Below are positions 1-6,845 of a stretch of 7,711 bases of DNA, in pieces. This DNA is from JAICMB01 sp049514735 (GTDB lineage Bacteria; Acidobacteriota; Terriglobia; Bryobacterales; Bryobacteraceae). Each line of letters opens with the position of its first letter. Within the stretch, counting starts at the first letter, position 1. The stretch lies in the NCBI GenBank assembly GCA_049514735.1, contig JBEKUT010000354.1, forward strand, positions 1 to 7,711. Direction: 5' to 3'. Under the pieces are notes generated by a model. That model was not told the origin of the DNA and ran no database searches. It saw nothing but the letters and a program-made list of their open reading frames with translations. The position numbers were made by a program, and so were the translations under genes.

Positions 1-699
1 TCGACTTCCTACGCATCGCAATTGGACGCCGGCGCCGCTACCGACACCGTTCCAAACGTCATGCCCGACATCGAAGGAAAGATCGCCTACGATTATCAGA
101 AGAAGTTCCATTTTGAAGTTGCCGGCATCTTCCGCGATTTCAAGGTATACAACCTGGCTGCCAATCAGCACAACTACACGCAGGGCGGCGGCGGGTCGGT
201 CAATATCAACGGCGAAATAGCTCCTGGTTTCCGGATTCTCACCAACAACTACTGGAGCGATGGAGGCGGCCGCTACATCTTCGGTCTCGCGCCTGACGTT
301 GTGGTCCGTGGCAACGGCACCCTCGCCGACGTGCATTCCGGTTCCACCGTCGATGGCATCGAGTTTACTCATAACAACGATCTGATCTACGCCTATTACG
401 GCGGAGTTTATATCGGACGCTACGTCACCATCGATCCTTCAAACGGGAAGCCGGTCGGTTACGGCTTCACAGGCTCGGCGAACAGCCAGAACCGCATCAT
501 CAACGAGGTAACCTTCGGCTTCAACCACACCTTCTGGAAGAATCCCAAGTACGGCGCCGTCAACTTCATGGGCCAGTATTCGTGGGTGAGCCGCAATCCC
601 TGGTATGTAGCATCGGGACAGCCGGATTCCACTCACACCAACATCGTCTATTTCGACCTACGTTACACGCTGCCCGGCGCACCACCGGCCGTGAAGTAG
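1..699 (+). CDS. Outer-membrane beta-barrel (porin-like) protein, C-terminal part
   Basis: The frame is open from the first base, so the gene enters the window already running and its true start and signal peptide lie upstream; it ends at TAG 697-699. The visible 232 residues show alternating polar and aromatic/hydrophobic strands joined by Gly/Asn-rich loops, the pattern of an outer-membrane barrel. Early on, the segment MPDIEGKIAYDY followed by FHFEVAGIFRDFKVYN resembles the Pro-Asp-then-strand pattern of DcaP-like porins. The last strand is IVYFDLRYTL, followed by a short Pro/Ala-rich tail (PGAPPAVK) rather than the usual terminal Phe. It lies 68 bases upstream of pstS on the same strand. 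A role in letting phosphate across the outer membrane is suggested only by position. The barrel class is fairly secure; the exact family and substrate are not. Confidence 0.65.
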   Translation, partial: STSYASQLDAGAATDTVPNVMPDIEGKIAYDYQKKFHFEVAGIFRDFKVYNLAANQHNYTQGGGGSVNINGEIAPGFRILTNNYWSDGGGRYIFGLAPDVVVRGNGTLADVHSGSTVDGIEFTHNNDLIYAYYGGVYIGRYVTIDPSNGKPVGYGFTGSANSQNRIINEVTFGFNHTFWKNPKYGAVNFMGQYSWVSRNPWYVASGQPDSTHTNIVYFDLRYTLPGAPPAVK

Positions 700-714
700 G
701 ATTCAGGTACGAAG

Positions 715-733
715 CTTGTAATCTTGCTGTAAC
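715..733 (+). promoter_or_regulatory. Possible Pho-box-like half-site pair upstream of pstS
   Basis: TTGTAA at 716-721 and CTGTAA at 727-732 begin exactly 11 bases apart, the spacing of tandem PhoB half-sites (consensus near CTGTCAT in Proteobacteria). They lie 35-52 bases before the pstS start codon, in the only gap between the porin gene and the operon. The half-site sequence departs from the enterobacterial consensus and no clear third half-site is seen. PhoB control of pst operons is well established in general; that it acts here is inference. Confidence 0.3.
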
Positions 734-767
734 AAAGAGATGACAAAGTAGGAGTTAAGGGTAACGG

Positions 768-1817
768 ATGCGATCTAATTTGAATAAGAGTTTATTCATC
801 AGTAGCTTAGCTGTTGCAACCCTGGCCGGAAGCGCACTCCCGGCGACAGCCCAGACGTTAATCAACGGAGCGGGGGCGACGTTTCCGTCCCCCATCTACA
901 CGAAGTGGTTCGTCGAGTATCACAAGCTGCATTCCGACGTTCAATTCAACTATCAGCCGCTCGGATCGGGCGCGGGTATCAAGCAAGTCACGGAAGGCAC
1001 CGTGGATTTCGGCGCCAGCGATATCCTTCTGAGTGACGACCAACTCAAGGACTATCGGAACAAACACCACTTCGGGCTGCTCATGTTTCCGACTGTGGCT
1101 GGCGCCGCCGTGCCAACCTATAACATTCCAGGAGTAAAATCGGGACTGAATTTTACAGCCAAAGGGCTGGCGGGAATCTTCCTCGGAAGCATCAACAAAT
1201 GGAATGACCCGGAGCTCACGAAGCCAAACCCCGGAGTTAAACTGCCCAACGCCGACATCGTTGTAGTGCACCGCTCGGATGGCAGCGGAACCACGTATTG
1301 CTGGACGGATTTCCTGGGTAAGGTCAGCGGGGACTGGAAGTTGAAAGTCGGCAATCCCGGCGGATCGGTGAACTGGCCGGTGGGCCTTGGCGCAAAGGGC
1401 AGCGATGGCGTATCCGGACAAGTACAACAAACTCCGAATTCCATCGGCTACGTCGAACTCATCTTTGCCGAAAAGAACAACATTCCTTATGGAAACGTGC
1501 AGAATTCGGCCGGAGCTTTTATTAAGCCCGATCTTGGCAGTATCACGGCGGCTGCCGCTGGAGTGGCCAAAACCATTCCCGACGACTTTCGTATTTCGAT
1601 CGCCAACTCCCCAGGCAAGACAGCTTATCCGGTTTCTACGTTCACCTGGTTGTTGATTCCGGAGCAGATCCCGGACGGCGCCAAACAGCGGGACATCAAG
1701 GATTTTCTACACTGGATGTTGACCAACGGTCAGGATATGGCGGAAGGACTGACCTACGCGCGGCTGCCTAAGGAAGTTGTCGCAAAGGAAGAGAAAGCGA
1801 TTTCGAAAGTACATTAG
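768..1817 (+). CDS. pstS: PstS, periplasmic phosphate-binding protein of the Pst ABC transporter
   Basis: The protein captures inorganic phosphate in the periplasm and delivers it to the PstC/PstA channel. It has 349 residues, close to the family norm. Residues 1-28 form a Sec signal peptide: a Lys/Arg-containing start, a hydrophobic core at about 9-24, and an A-T-A cleavage site before Gln29. The mature N-terminus carries the PstS hallmark GAGATFPSPIYTKW (34-47). Phosphate-ligand regions are visible as GSGAG (66-70), DFGASD (80-85) and RSDGSGTT (169-176). The ATG at 768 is supported by AAGGG at 757-761 (6-base spacing) and AGGAG at 750-754, and by the signal peptide starting there. It is the first gene of the operon, with pstC starting 4 bases after its stop. 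Without a lipobox Cys it should be soluble in the periplasm rather than a lipoprotein. Confidence 0.96.
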   Translation: MRSNLNKSLFISSLAVATLAGSALPATAQTLINGAGATFPSPIYTKWFVEYHKLHSDVQFNYQPLGSGAGIKQVTEGTVDFGASDILLSDDQLKDYRNKHHFGLLMFPTVAGAAVPTYNIPGVKSGLNFTAKGLAGIFLGSINKWNDPELTKPNPGVKLPNADIVVVHRSDGSGTTYCWTDFLGKVSGDWKLKVGNPGGSVNWPVGLGAKGSDGVSGQVQQTPNSIGYVELIFAEKNNIPYGNVQNSAGAFIKPDLGSITAAAAGVAKTIPDDFRISIANSPGKTAYPVSTFTWLLIPEQIPDGAKQRDIKDFLHWMLTNGQDMAEGLTYARLPKEVVAKEEKAISKVH

Positions 1818-1821
1818 AAGA

Positions 1822-2808
1822 ATGGCCACGCCAGCCGGTATTACGCAGCCCATCCGCCCGCGAGGCCGGGTGGGCTTTTTCATTCATAATCTCAAGACCG
1901 GGGACGATATCGCCTACGGCGTCGTGTGGCTAGCCGCCACCAGTATCATCGCAGTCACCGCGCTTCTGGTTCTCGAGTTGTGGATGAACTCGTCACAGGC
2001 GCGGACTCATTTTGGTTTTGGCTTCCTCATCACCAGGGTGTGGGATCCGAACGCTGGCAAATTCGGAGCGCTTCCCTTCATCTACGGAACAGTGGTTAGC
2101 TCCGCGCTGGCCTTATTGATCGCTGTTCCGTTGGGCGTGGGCGCGGCGATTTTTCTTGCGGAACTCGCTCCGCCGCCGCTGTCGGACGTCTTGACGTTTT
2201 GTATTGAATTGCTTGCTGCCGTCCCGAGCGTCATCTACGGCCTGATCGGCATTTTCGTGCTGATTCCGATACTTGAGAAGGCGCTGGTTCCAGGGCTGAA
2301 ATCCACGCTCGGTTTTCTACCCATCTTCGCCGGCCCGTTCTACGGTGTCAGCATATTTTCCGCCGGTATCGTTCTGGCAGTCATGATCGTTCCGTTCATC
2401 ATCTCGGTTTCGCGCGAGGTGCTGCTGGCCGTCCCACGCGATTTGCGCGAGGCTGCTCTGGCCGTGGGCGCGACAAAGTGGGAATCGACCTGGCTAGTGG
2501 TGGTTCCGTTCGCCCGCACAGGGATTTTCGGATCGATCTTTCTCGCCCTGGCCCGCGCGCTGGGCGAAACCATGGCGGTCACCATGGTCATTGGAAATAC
2601 GCCGCATATACAGGCATCGCTTCTGGCGCCCGGGTATTCGATTGCGGCCGTCATTGCGAACGAGTTCGCGGAGGCCACCGGGGACCTTTATACCAGCGCC
2701 TTGATCGAACTGGGTCTGGTCCTCTTTGCTCTTACCATCGTGTTGAACGCCGCCGCGCAGTTGTTAATCATGGCGACCACAAACAAAGGAGCTGGAGCGG
2801 CCCGATGA
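1822..2808 (+). CDS. pstC: PstC, phosphate ABC transporter permease
   Basis: An inner-membrane subunit that pairs with PstA to form the phosphate channel. From ATG 1822 it has 328 residues with about six membrane segments (near 31-54, 84-115, 122-150, 170-196, 233-250 and 295-318). The binding-protein-dependent permease EAA loop, which docks onto PstB, is clear at 198-232 (REVLLAVPRDLREAALAVG, then ATKWEST). Other PstC-like stretches are AAVPSVIYGLIGIF (132-145) and ARALGETMAV (244-253). The frame stays open upstream to a TTG at 1777, which would overlap pstS by 41 bases and add a very basic 15-residue leader. The ATG just after the pstS stop is preferred, although its ribosome site (AGAAGA directly before it) is poor, so translation is probably coupled to pstS. 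The stop overlaps the pstA start as ATGA. Confidence 0.95.
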   Translation: MATPAGITQPIRPRGRVGFFIHNLKTGDDIAYGVVWLAATSIIAVTALLVLELWMNSSQARTHFGFGFLITRVWDPNAGKFGALPFIYGTVVSSALALLIAVPLGVGAAIFLAELAPPPLSDVLTFCIELLAAVPSVIYGLIGIFVLIPILEKALVPGLKSTLGFLPIFAGPFYGVSIFSAGIVLAVMIVPFIISVSREVLLAVPRDLREAALAVGATKWESTWLVVVPFARTGIFGSIFLALARALGETMAVTMVIGNTPHIQASLLAPGYSIAAVIANEFAEATGDLYTSALIELGLVLFALTIVLNAAAQLLIMATTNKGAGAAR

Positions 2809-3659
2809 GGGACCATCTTTCGTTCCAGCGGAAAGCCACCAACGCAGTCATGCTGGTTTCAACCGGCGTGTGCACTGTTTTCACGGTCGGCGCATTGTTC
2901 TTCATCCTGGGATATCTACTGTTCCAGGGTGGCAAGGACCTGAGCTGGAGTTTCTTCACGCAGCTTCCCGCGCCGGTCGGCGAACCGGGTGGCGGCATGG
3001 CTAACGCCATCGTGGGGAGCGCGAAGGTGCTCCTGCTGGCAACGTGCATCGGCGTGCCGATTGGATTTCTAGCCGGAGTTTATTTGTCCGAGTACGGCGG
3101 CGCCACTTACTCCTTTATTGTCCGTTTCACGACGGATCTTCTGAATGGCGTACCCTCCATCGTCATCGGAATCTTCGCGTTCACCCTCATCGTTCTGAGG
3201 ACCCATCATTTTTCCGCCATGGCCGGCGGCATGGCACTCGGGCTGATGATGATTCCGATCGCGCTTCGCAGCACCGAAGAATTCCTGCGGGCGGTCCCAA
3301 ACTCTATGCGCGAGGGAGCCATGGCCCTCGGCGCCAGCAAGTGGGTGACAATAGTAACAGTAGTGATTCCCGCTGCGATGCGGGGAATCGTCTCCGGGAT
3401 GATGTTAAATTTGGCGCGTGTAGCCGGAGAGACTGCGCCGCTATTATTTACGGCTTTAAATAACCAGTTTTGGAGCCCCGGCTGGAATCAACCCGTCGCC
3501 ACGCTTCCGGTCATGATTTTTACTTACGCAATCTCGCCCTACCCCGATTGGCACCGCCAGGCGTGGGCGGCGGGATTTATTCTGCTGGGTCTGGTGCTTG
3601 CGGTCAACATTACGGCCCGCAGCATCGTTTCCAGCGGCTTCGCGAACAAACCTAGATGA
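2805..3659 (+). CDS. pstA: PstA, phosphate ABC transporter permease
   Basis: The second channel-forming permease of the Pst complex, in the inner membrane. From ATG 2805 it has 284 residues, the normal PstA size, with about six hydrophobic segments (near 14-40, 68-95, 109-132, 138-154, 182-203 and 252-272). PstA-type features include TDLLNGVPSIVIGIFAF (110-126), the EAA loop STEEFLRAVPNSMREGAMAL (156-175) followed by GASKW, and ARVAGETAPLLFTA (204-217). The frame is open further upstream inside pstC, but the ATG in the ATGA overlap (2805-2808) is the credible start: TGGAG at 2793-2797 sits 7 bases before it and homologous permeases begin here. The 4-base overlaps at both ends imply translational coupling and matched amounts of PstC, PstA and PstB. 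Confidence 0.95.
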   Translation: MRDHLSFQRKATNAVMLVSTGVCTVFTVGALFFILGYLLFQGGKDLSWSFFTQLPAPVGEPGGGMANAIVGSAKVLLLATCIGVPIGFLAGVYLSEYGGATYSFIVRFTTDLLNGVPSIVIGIFAFTLIVLRTHHFSAMAGGMALGLMMIPIALRSTEEFLRAVPNSMREGAMALGASKWVTIVTVVIPAAMRGIVSGMMLNLARVAGETAPLLFTALNNQFWSPGWNQPVATLPVMIFTYAISPYPDWHRQAWAAGFILLGLVLAVNITARSIVSSGFANKPR

Positions 3660-4486
3660 TCCCTGTGACGCATTCAATGGACCCTTCCACGCTGAACGTT
3701 CCCGTACCGGCCAGCGGTTCAGCCCAACCAATCGGGCAAATGCCTAAGCTGAAATCGGTACACCTGAACTTCTTCTACGATCAATACCAGGCGCTCCACG
3801 ACATCAGTCTGTCCGTGCATGCCAAGAAGGTCACGGCCTTCATTGGTCCCTCCGGCTGCGGCAAATCGACGTTCTTGCGCACCCTCAACCGCATGAACGA
3901 GACTCTGCGCAAGACCCGCGTCGAAGGCGAGATCCTGCTCGACAACGAAGACATCCACCCTATGGAGGTCTCACATTTGCGGCGTCGCGTAGGTATGGTG
4001 TTTCAGAAGTCCAACCCCTTCCCCAAGTCCATCTACGACAATGTGGCGTACGGTCCGCGTGTGAACGGGACCAGGCGCAAAGCCGCTCTCGATGAAGTAG
4101 TCGGGAAGAGCTTGCGCCGCGCGGCGTTGTGGGAAGAAGTAAAGGACAAGCTCCACAATTCCGCGTACGATCTCTCGGGCGGCCAACAACAGCGACTTTG
4201 CATCGCCCGCGCGTTGGCAGTGGACCCGGAGGTCCTGCTGCTGGACGAGCCCTGCTCCGCTCTCGATCCCATCGCCACGGCCAAGATCGAGGAGTTGCTG
4301 TTCCAGCTCAAGGACTATTGCACCATCGTGATCGTGACGCATAACATGCAACAAGCGGCGCGTGTCGCCGATTACACGGGCTTCTTCCTGCTCGGGAAGT
4401 TGATCGAATTCAACGACACCAGGGTGATCTTTAAGAATCCCGCGAAGAAGGAAACCGAAGACTACATCACGGGACGCTTCGGCTAG
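3656..4486 (+). CDS. pstB: PstB, phosphate ABC transporter ATP-binding protein
   Basis: The cytoplasmic ATPase that powers phosphate import through PstC/PstA. In its 276 residues the whole ABC motif set is intact: Walker A GPSGCGKST (64-72), Q-loop Gln117, signature LSGGQ (163-167), Walker B VLLLDEP (183-189) with catalytic Glu188, D-loop SALD (191-194) and switch His219. TFLRTLNRMNE just after Walker A and NPFPKSIYDNVAYGPR (120-135) are the wording typical of PstB rather than other importers. The first 28 or so residues form a Pro/Ser-rich extension before the ABC fold. Met8 and Met29 are alternative starts, but ATG 3656, overlapping the pstA stop as ATGA, fits the operon. A gap of 23 bases separates it from phoU. 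Confidence 0.97.
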   Translation: MIPVTHSMDPSTLNVPVPASGSAQPIGQMPKLKSVHLNFFYDQYQALHDISLSVHAKKVTAFIGPSGCGKSTFLRTLNRMNETLRKTRVEGEILLDNEDIHPMEVSHLRRRVGMVFQKSNPFPKSIYDNVAYGPRVNGTRRKAALDEVVGKSLRRAALWEEVKDKLHNSAYDLSGGQQQRLCIARALAVDPEVLLLDEPCSALDPIATAKIEELLFQLKDYCTIVIVTHNMQQAARVADYTGFFLLGKLIEFNDTRVIFKNPAKKETEDYITGRFG

Positions 4487-4509
4487 GACCACAAAAAGAA
4501 GGGGAACAC

Positions 4510-5199
4510 GTGCGCCATTTCGTGGAAGAACTAGAGCAGCTCAAGTCTATGCTGCTCGAGATGAGTTCGCTGGTTGAGTCGGCAATCTATCGCAGCATCA
4601 CCGCAGTGGTTCAGAAGGACGAGTCGCTGGCCCATGAAGTTCTGAAGAACGAAGGCCGGATCAACCAGATCGAAATCGAGATCGACGAGTTTGCCATCAG
4701 CCTGCTGGCCCTGCAGCAGCCCATGGCGCAGGATCTCAGATTCCTGGTGGCGTCTTTAAAGATCAATAACGATCTGGAGCGCATGGGCGACCTGGCGGTG
4801 AATATCGCGAACCGCGCGCTGTCGCTGCTCAATGAGCCGATCGTGAAGCCGATGATCGATATTCCGCACATCGCGGCGCTCGTCCAATCGATGGTGCGGA
4901 AAAGCTTGGACGCTTTTGTCTCGCGCGATGCCGACCTGGCCCGCAGCGTCCTGGCCTCCGACGACGGCGTCGACGACCTGCGCAACGCCAGCTTTCACGA
5001 ACTGATCAGCTTCATGGAGCAGGACCCCCGCAACATCCGCCAGTCCGTGGACCTGCTGTCGGTAGTGCGCAACCTCGAGCGCATCGCCGACCACGCCACC
5101 AACATCGCCGAAGACGTCATGTTCCTCGCCAAGGGAATCGACGTCAGGCACCACGCCGAGACGCGGGAGGGCAGCCGGCCCATGAGCCCGCTGCGTTAA
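4510..5199 (+). CDS. phoU: PhoU, phosphate transport/Pho regulon regulator
   Basis: A cytoplasmic regulator that, in studied bacteria, contacts PstB and the PhoR sensor and holds phosphate uptake and Pho signalling down when phosphate is sufficient. The 229-residue protein is all-helical and has the two tandem PhoU repeats, each with its metal-binding-type signature: DLERMGDLAVNIANRAL (88-104) and NLERIADHATNIAEDVMFL (188-206). The start is GTG at 4510, giving the usual N-terminus with EELEQLK; AAGGGGA at 4499-4505 is its ribosome site. It is the last gene of the pst operon. Bases 4563-4743 (residues 19-78) recur almost unchanged at the end of the window. Confidence 0.95.
   Translation: MRHFVEELEQLKSMLLEMSSLVESAIYRSITAVVQKDESLAHEVLKNEGRINQIEIEIDEFAISLLALQQPMAQDLRFLVASLKINNDLERMGDLAVNIANRALSLLNEPIVKPMIDIPHIAALVQSMVRKSLDAFVSRDADLARSVLASDDGVDDLRNASFHELISFMEQDPRNIRQSVDLLSVVRNLERIADHATNIAEDVMFLAKGIDVRHHAETREGSRPMSPLR
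4563..4743 (+). repeat. phoU: Direct repeat, copy 1 (inside phoU)
   Basis: These 181 bases match 7531-7711 at a constant offset of 2968 with no gaps and 6 differences by eye (about 97% identical). The differences are at 4575, 4576, 4579, 4599, 4605 and 4633; 4634-4743 is identical to the second copy. Upstream of 4563 the similarity stops. The far end cannot be judged because the window stops while the match is still perfect. Confidence 0.93.
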
Positions 5200-5205
5200 G
5201 TTTTT
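5171..5205 (+). terminator. Possible weak terminator at the end of phoU
   Basis: GCAGC (5171-5175) pairs with GCTGC (5190-5194), with GG/CC pairing inside after one mismatch, and a TTTTT run follows at 5201-5205. Six bases separate hairpin and T-run and the hairpin overlaps the last phoU codons, so this is a poor match to a classical intrinsic terminator. Its place at the end of the operon is the main support. Confidence 0.28.
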
Positions 5206-5465
5206 CATTTGTTTCTCGCCTTCTGTTGCGGGCTTCCGTGGAAACCATTGGTGTTTATCTAACACTCATTGCCCGGTCGAAACGCGTTTGACGGCGACTG
5301 CTCAAGATCGGATGTTCGCGTTTCGCCGCCCAGTTCCGCGCCTTGAGCGATACGCGTAATTGTGCGCCTGCAGCCATCGTTACAGCCCAGCCTTCGGTTG
5401 AACATTCGGCTAAATAACCGTTCTTCCACACCGTTCGAAAGGCGCGACGAAGTTGATTCGACTAA

Positions 5466-5496
5466 CTTTTGATCATGCAATTGGAATGGTCAAAAG
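5466..5496. repeat. 11-bp inverted repeat with 9-base loop upstream of the ATPase gene
   Basis: CTTTTGATCAT (5466-5476) is complementary to ATGGTCAAAAG (5486-5496), allowing one G-T pair; the 9-base loop contains CAATTG. It lies 158 bases before the ATPase start codon. There is no T-run after it on either strand, so it is not an ordinary terminator. It could be an operator for a dimeric repressor or a structured leader, but nothing in the sequence decides. Confidence 0.6.
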
Positions 5497-5626
5497 AACA
5501 GCACCGACTGCGGCTGCGTGCAGCCAACACCTTGGCGGCTCGATGTGTTGCTGTCGTACCATACAACAGAAAACGAAATGAGACGACATTGTAGAGGCAT
5601 CAACGCGATTGCCTAAAACCAAGCGC

Positions 5627-5637
5627 GGTCTGAGACC
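5627..5637. promoter_or_regulatory. Short palindrome just before the ATPase start
   Basis: GGTCT (5627-5631) and AGACC (5633-5637) form a perfect 5-bp palindrome around one base, ending 17 bases before ATG 5655 and next to the weak AAGAAAG ribosome site (5638-5644). ACCAAG also occurs twice here (5618-5623 and 5635-5640). Such a short palindrome can arise by chance; a role in controlling expression is speculative. Confidence 0.15.
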
Positions 5638-5654
5638 AAGAAAGTCACTGCGGC

Positions 5655-6845
5655 ATGGAACTGAAATCGATTACGATTCGAAACTTTAAGGCGCTTCAAG
5701 ACATTCACCTCACGGAAATACCCAATTTCGTGGTCCTGGTAGGGGCGAACGGATCGGGTAAATCCACACTCTTCGACGTTTTCGGTTTTCTGCGTGACGC
5801 ACTGATGGGAAACGTTCGGCAGGCCCTCGACGCGCGCGGACGATTCGCCGAGGTGGTTACGCGGGGTCACGAAAATGAATCGATCCTAGTCGAACTTCAG
5901 GTCGGACTACCCATTGCTGGCCGATCACGGTTGGTAACCTATGGCCTCGAAGTCGGGCTGGACGACGGCCGGCCCATAATATTGCACGAATTCCTGCGTT
6001 ATAAGAGGGGTCGCTACGGTGCGCCGTTCTACTTCCTTGATTTCCGTAAGGGTTCCGGATTTGCCATCAGGAATGAGGAAGATTTCGATAAACCCGATGA
6101 GGAACTTCAGCGAGAAGAGCAACAACTCGAGTCGCCGGATATTCTGGCGATCAAGGGCCTCGGACAATTCCAGCGCTTTCGAGCAGCGAGCGCGTTGCGT
6201 CAGTTGCTAGAGAACTGGCATGTTTCGGATTTTCATATCAGCGCCGCACGTGGGCGCAAAGAAGCAACGGGTGTAGTAGAGCACCTTTCGGAAACTGGCG
6301 ACAACTTGCCACTGGTTGCCCAATACCTATATCAGAATCATCGTGACATATTTAAGACGATACTTCGTAGAATGCAGCAGCGTGTCCCTGGGATTAGCGG
6401 CGTCGAGCCCGAATTGACCCAAGACGGATATCTGATCCTTCGATTCCGCGACGGCACGTTTAAGACACCGTTCTTAGATCGTTATGTTTCGGACGGGACC
6501 ATTAAGATGTTTGCTTATCTTGTCCTTCTTCACGATCCTAAGCCCCATCCACTTCTTTGCATAGAGGAACCAGAAAACCAACTCTATCCGACGTTGATGG
6601 GTGAACTCGCGGAGGAGTTTCGCGACTACGCTCGCAGGGGTGGACAGGTGATGGTATCAACGCATTCTCCGGATCTCCTCAATGCGGTGCGACTAGAGGA
6701 AGTTCTTTGGCTCGTAAAGAAAGATGGACTCTCGGAGATTCGCCGAGCTCAGGACGACGCACAAGTAAAACGCTATATGGAGCACGGTGACAAGATGGGA
6801 TACCTCTGGAAACAGGGATTCTTTACTGGGGTGGATCCAGCATGA
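5655..6845 (+). CDS. OLD/RecF-like AAA_21 family ATPase (COG4637 type)
   Basis: A predicted ATPase of the ABC/SMC-like class that acts on DNA or senses DNA-linked states. It has 396 residues. The start MELKSITIRNFKAL is the classic first strand of RecF/OLD-like proteins. Walker A is GANGSGKST (30-38); the signature region is a divergent VSDGTIK (278-284) in place of LSGGQ; Walker B is LLCIEEPENQLYP (300-312) with adjacent Glu304/Glu305; the switch His is in STHSPDLLN (335-343). Both nucleotide-site halves are thus intact. An acidic Glu-rich stretch at 141-159 lies in the middle region between them, where these proteins carry variable inserts. No TOPRIM domain is fused at the C-terminus, unlike true OLD nucleases; that part seems to be supplied by the next gene, whose ATG overlaps this stop. 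The upstream ribosome site (AAGAAAG, 5638-5644) is weak. Base composition is lower in GC than the pst genes in places (25/60 at 6481-6540). Confidence 0.9.
   Translation: MELKSITIRNFKALQDIHLTEIPNFVVLVGANGSGKSTLFDVFGFLRDALMGNVRQALDARGRFAEVVTRGHENESILVELQVGLPIAGRSRLVTYGLEVGLDDGRPIILHEFLRYKRGRYGAPFYFLDFRKGSGFAIRNEEDFDKPDEELQREEQQLESPDILAIKGLGQFQRFRAASALRQLLENWHVSDFHISAARGRKEATGVVEHLSETGDNLPLVAQYLYQNHRDIFKTILRRMQQRVPGISGVEPELTQDGYLILRFRDGTFKTPFLDRYVSDGTIKMFAYLVLLHDPKPHPLLCIEEPENQLYPTLMGELAEEFRDYARRGGQVMVSTHSPDLLNAVRLEEVLWLVKKDGLSEIRRAQDDAQVKRYMEHGDKMGYLWKQGFFTGVDPA

Larger units (their letters stand above)
5200..5654. other. 455-base gap between phoU and the ATPase gene, no convincing gene
   Basis: All plus-strand frames are interrupted by stops, and no tRNA-like cloverleaf or CRISPR-like repeat is visible. 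One minus-strand frame is open for 73 codons (5259-5480), but it shows no recognisable motif and overlaps nothing conserved that I can name. The stretch holds an 11-bp inverted repeat (5466-5496) and short palindromes near 5512-5525 and 5627-5637. It is long compared with the tight spacing elsewhere, so it probably contains the promoter of the downstream pair and perhaps decayed sequence from the event that placed that pair here. Confidence 0.6.

Noticed and set aside
708..720. Imperfect palindrome around AAGCTT before pstS
   Set aside because: It is short and imperfect with no supporting context.
858..1430. 190-codon open frame on the minus strand within pstS
   Set aside because: It is antisense to a fully convincing pstS, has no recognisable motif, and arises from GC-rich codon bias.
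1777..1821. Earlier TTG start for pstC
   Set aside because: It would add a 15-residue Arg/Lys-rich leader overlapping pstS; ATG 1822 is simpler, though the earlier start is not strictly excluded.
2478..2804. Upstream extension of the pstA frame into pstC
   Set aside because: The extension would encode a polar Arg/His/Gly-rich stretch unlike any permease; the ATGA start at 2805 fits the family length and has a ribosome site.
3971..4492. 173-codon open frame on the minus strand within pstB
   Set aside because: It lies opposite the intact ABC motifs of PstB and its product resembles no known family.
4756..5265. 169-codon open frame on the minus strand across phoU
   Set aside because: It is antisense to phoU, with composition typical of a shadow frame and no ribosome site or motif.
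5259..5480. 73-codon minus-strand frame in the gap after phoU
   Set aside because: No motif, no clear ribosome site and a composition without protein-like character; kept only as a note in the gap entry.
5512..5525. GGCTGC/GCAGCC palindrome
   Set aside because: Only two bases separate the arms and there is no T-run or link to a gene start; short GC palindromes are common by chance.
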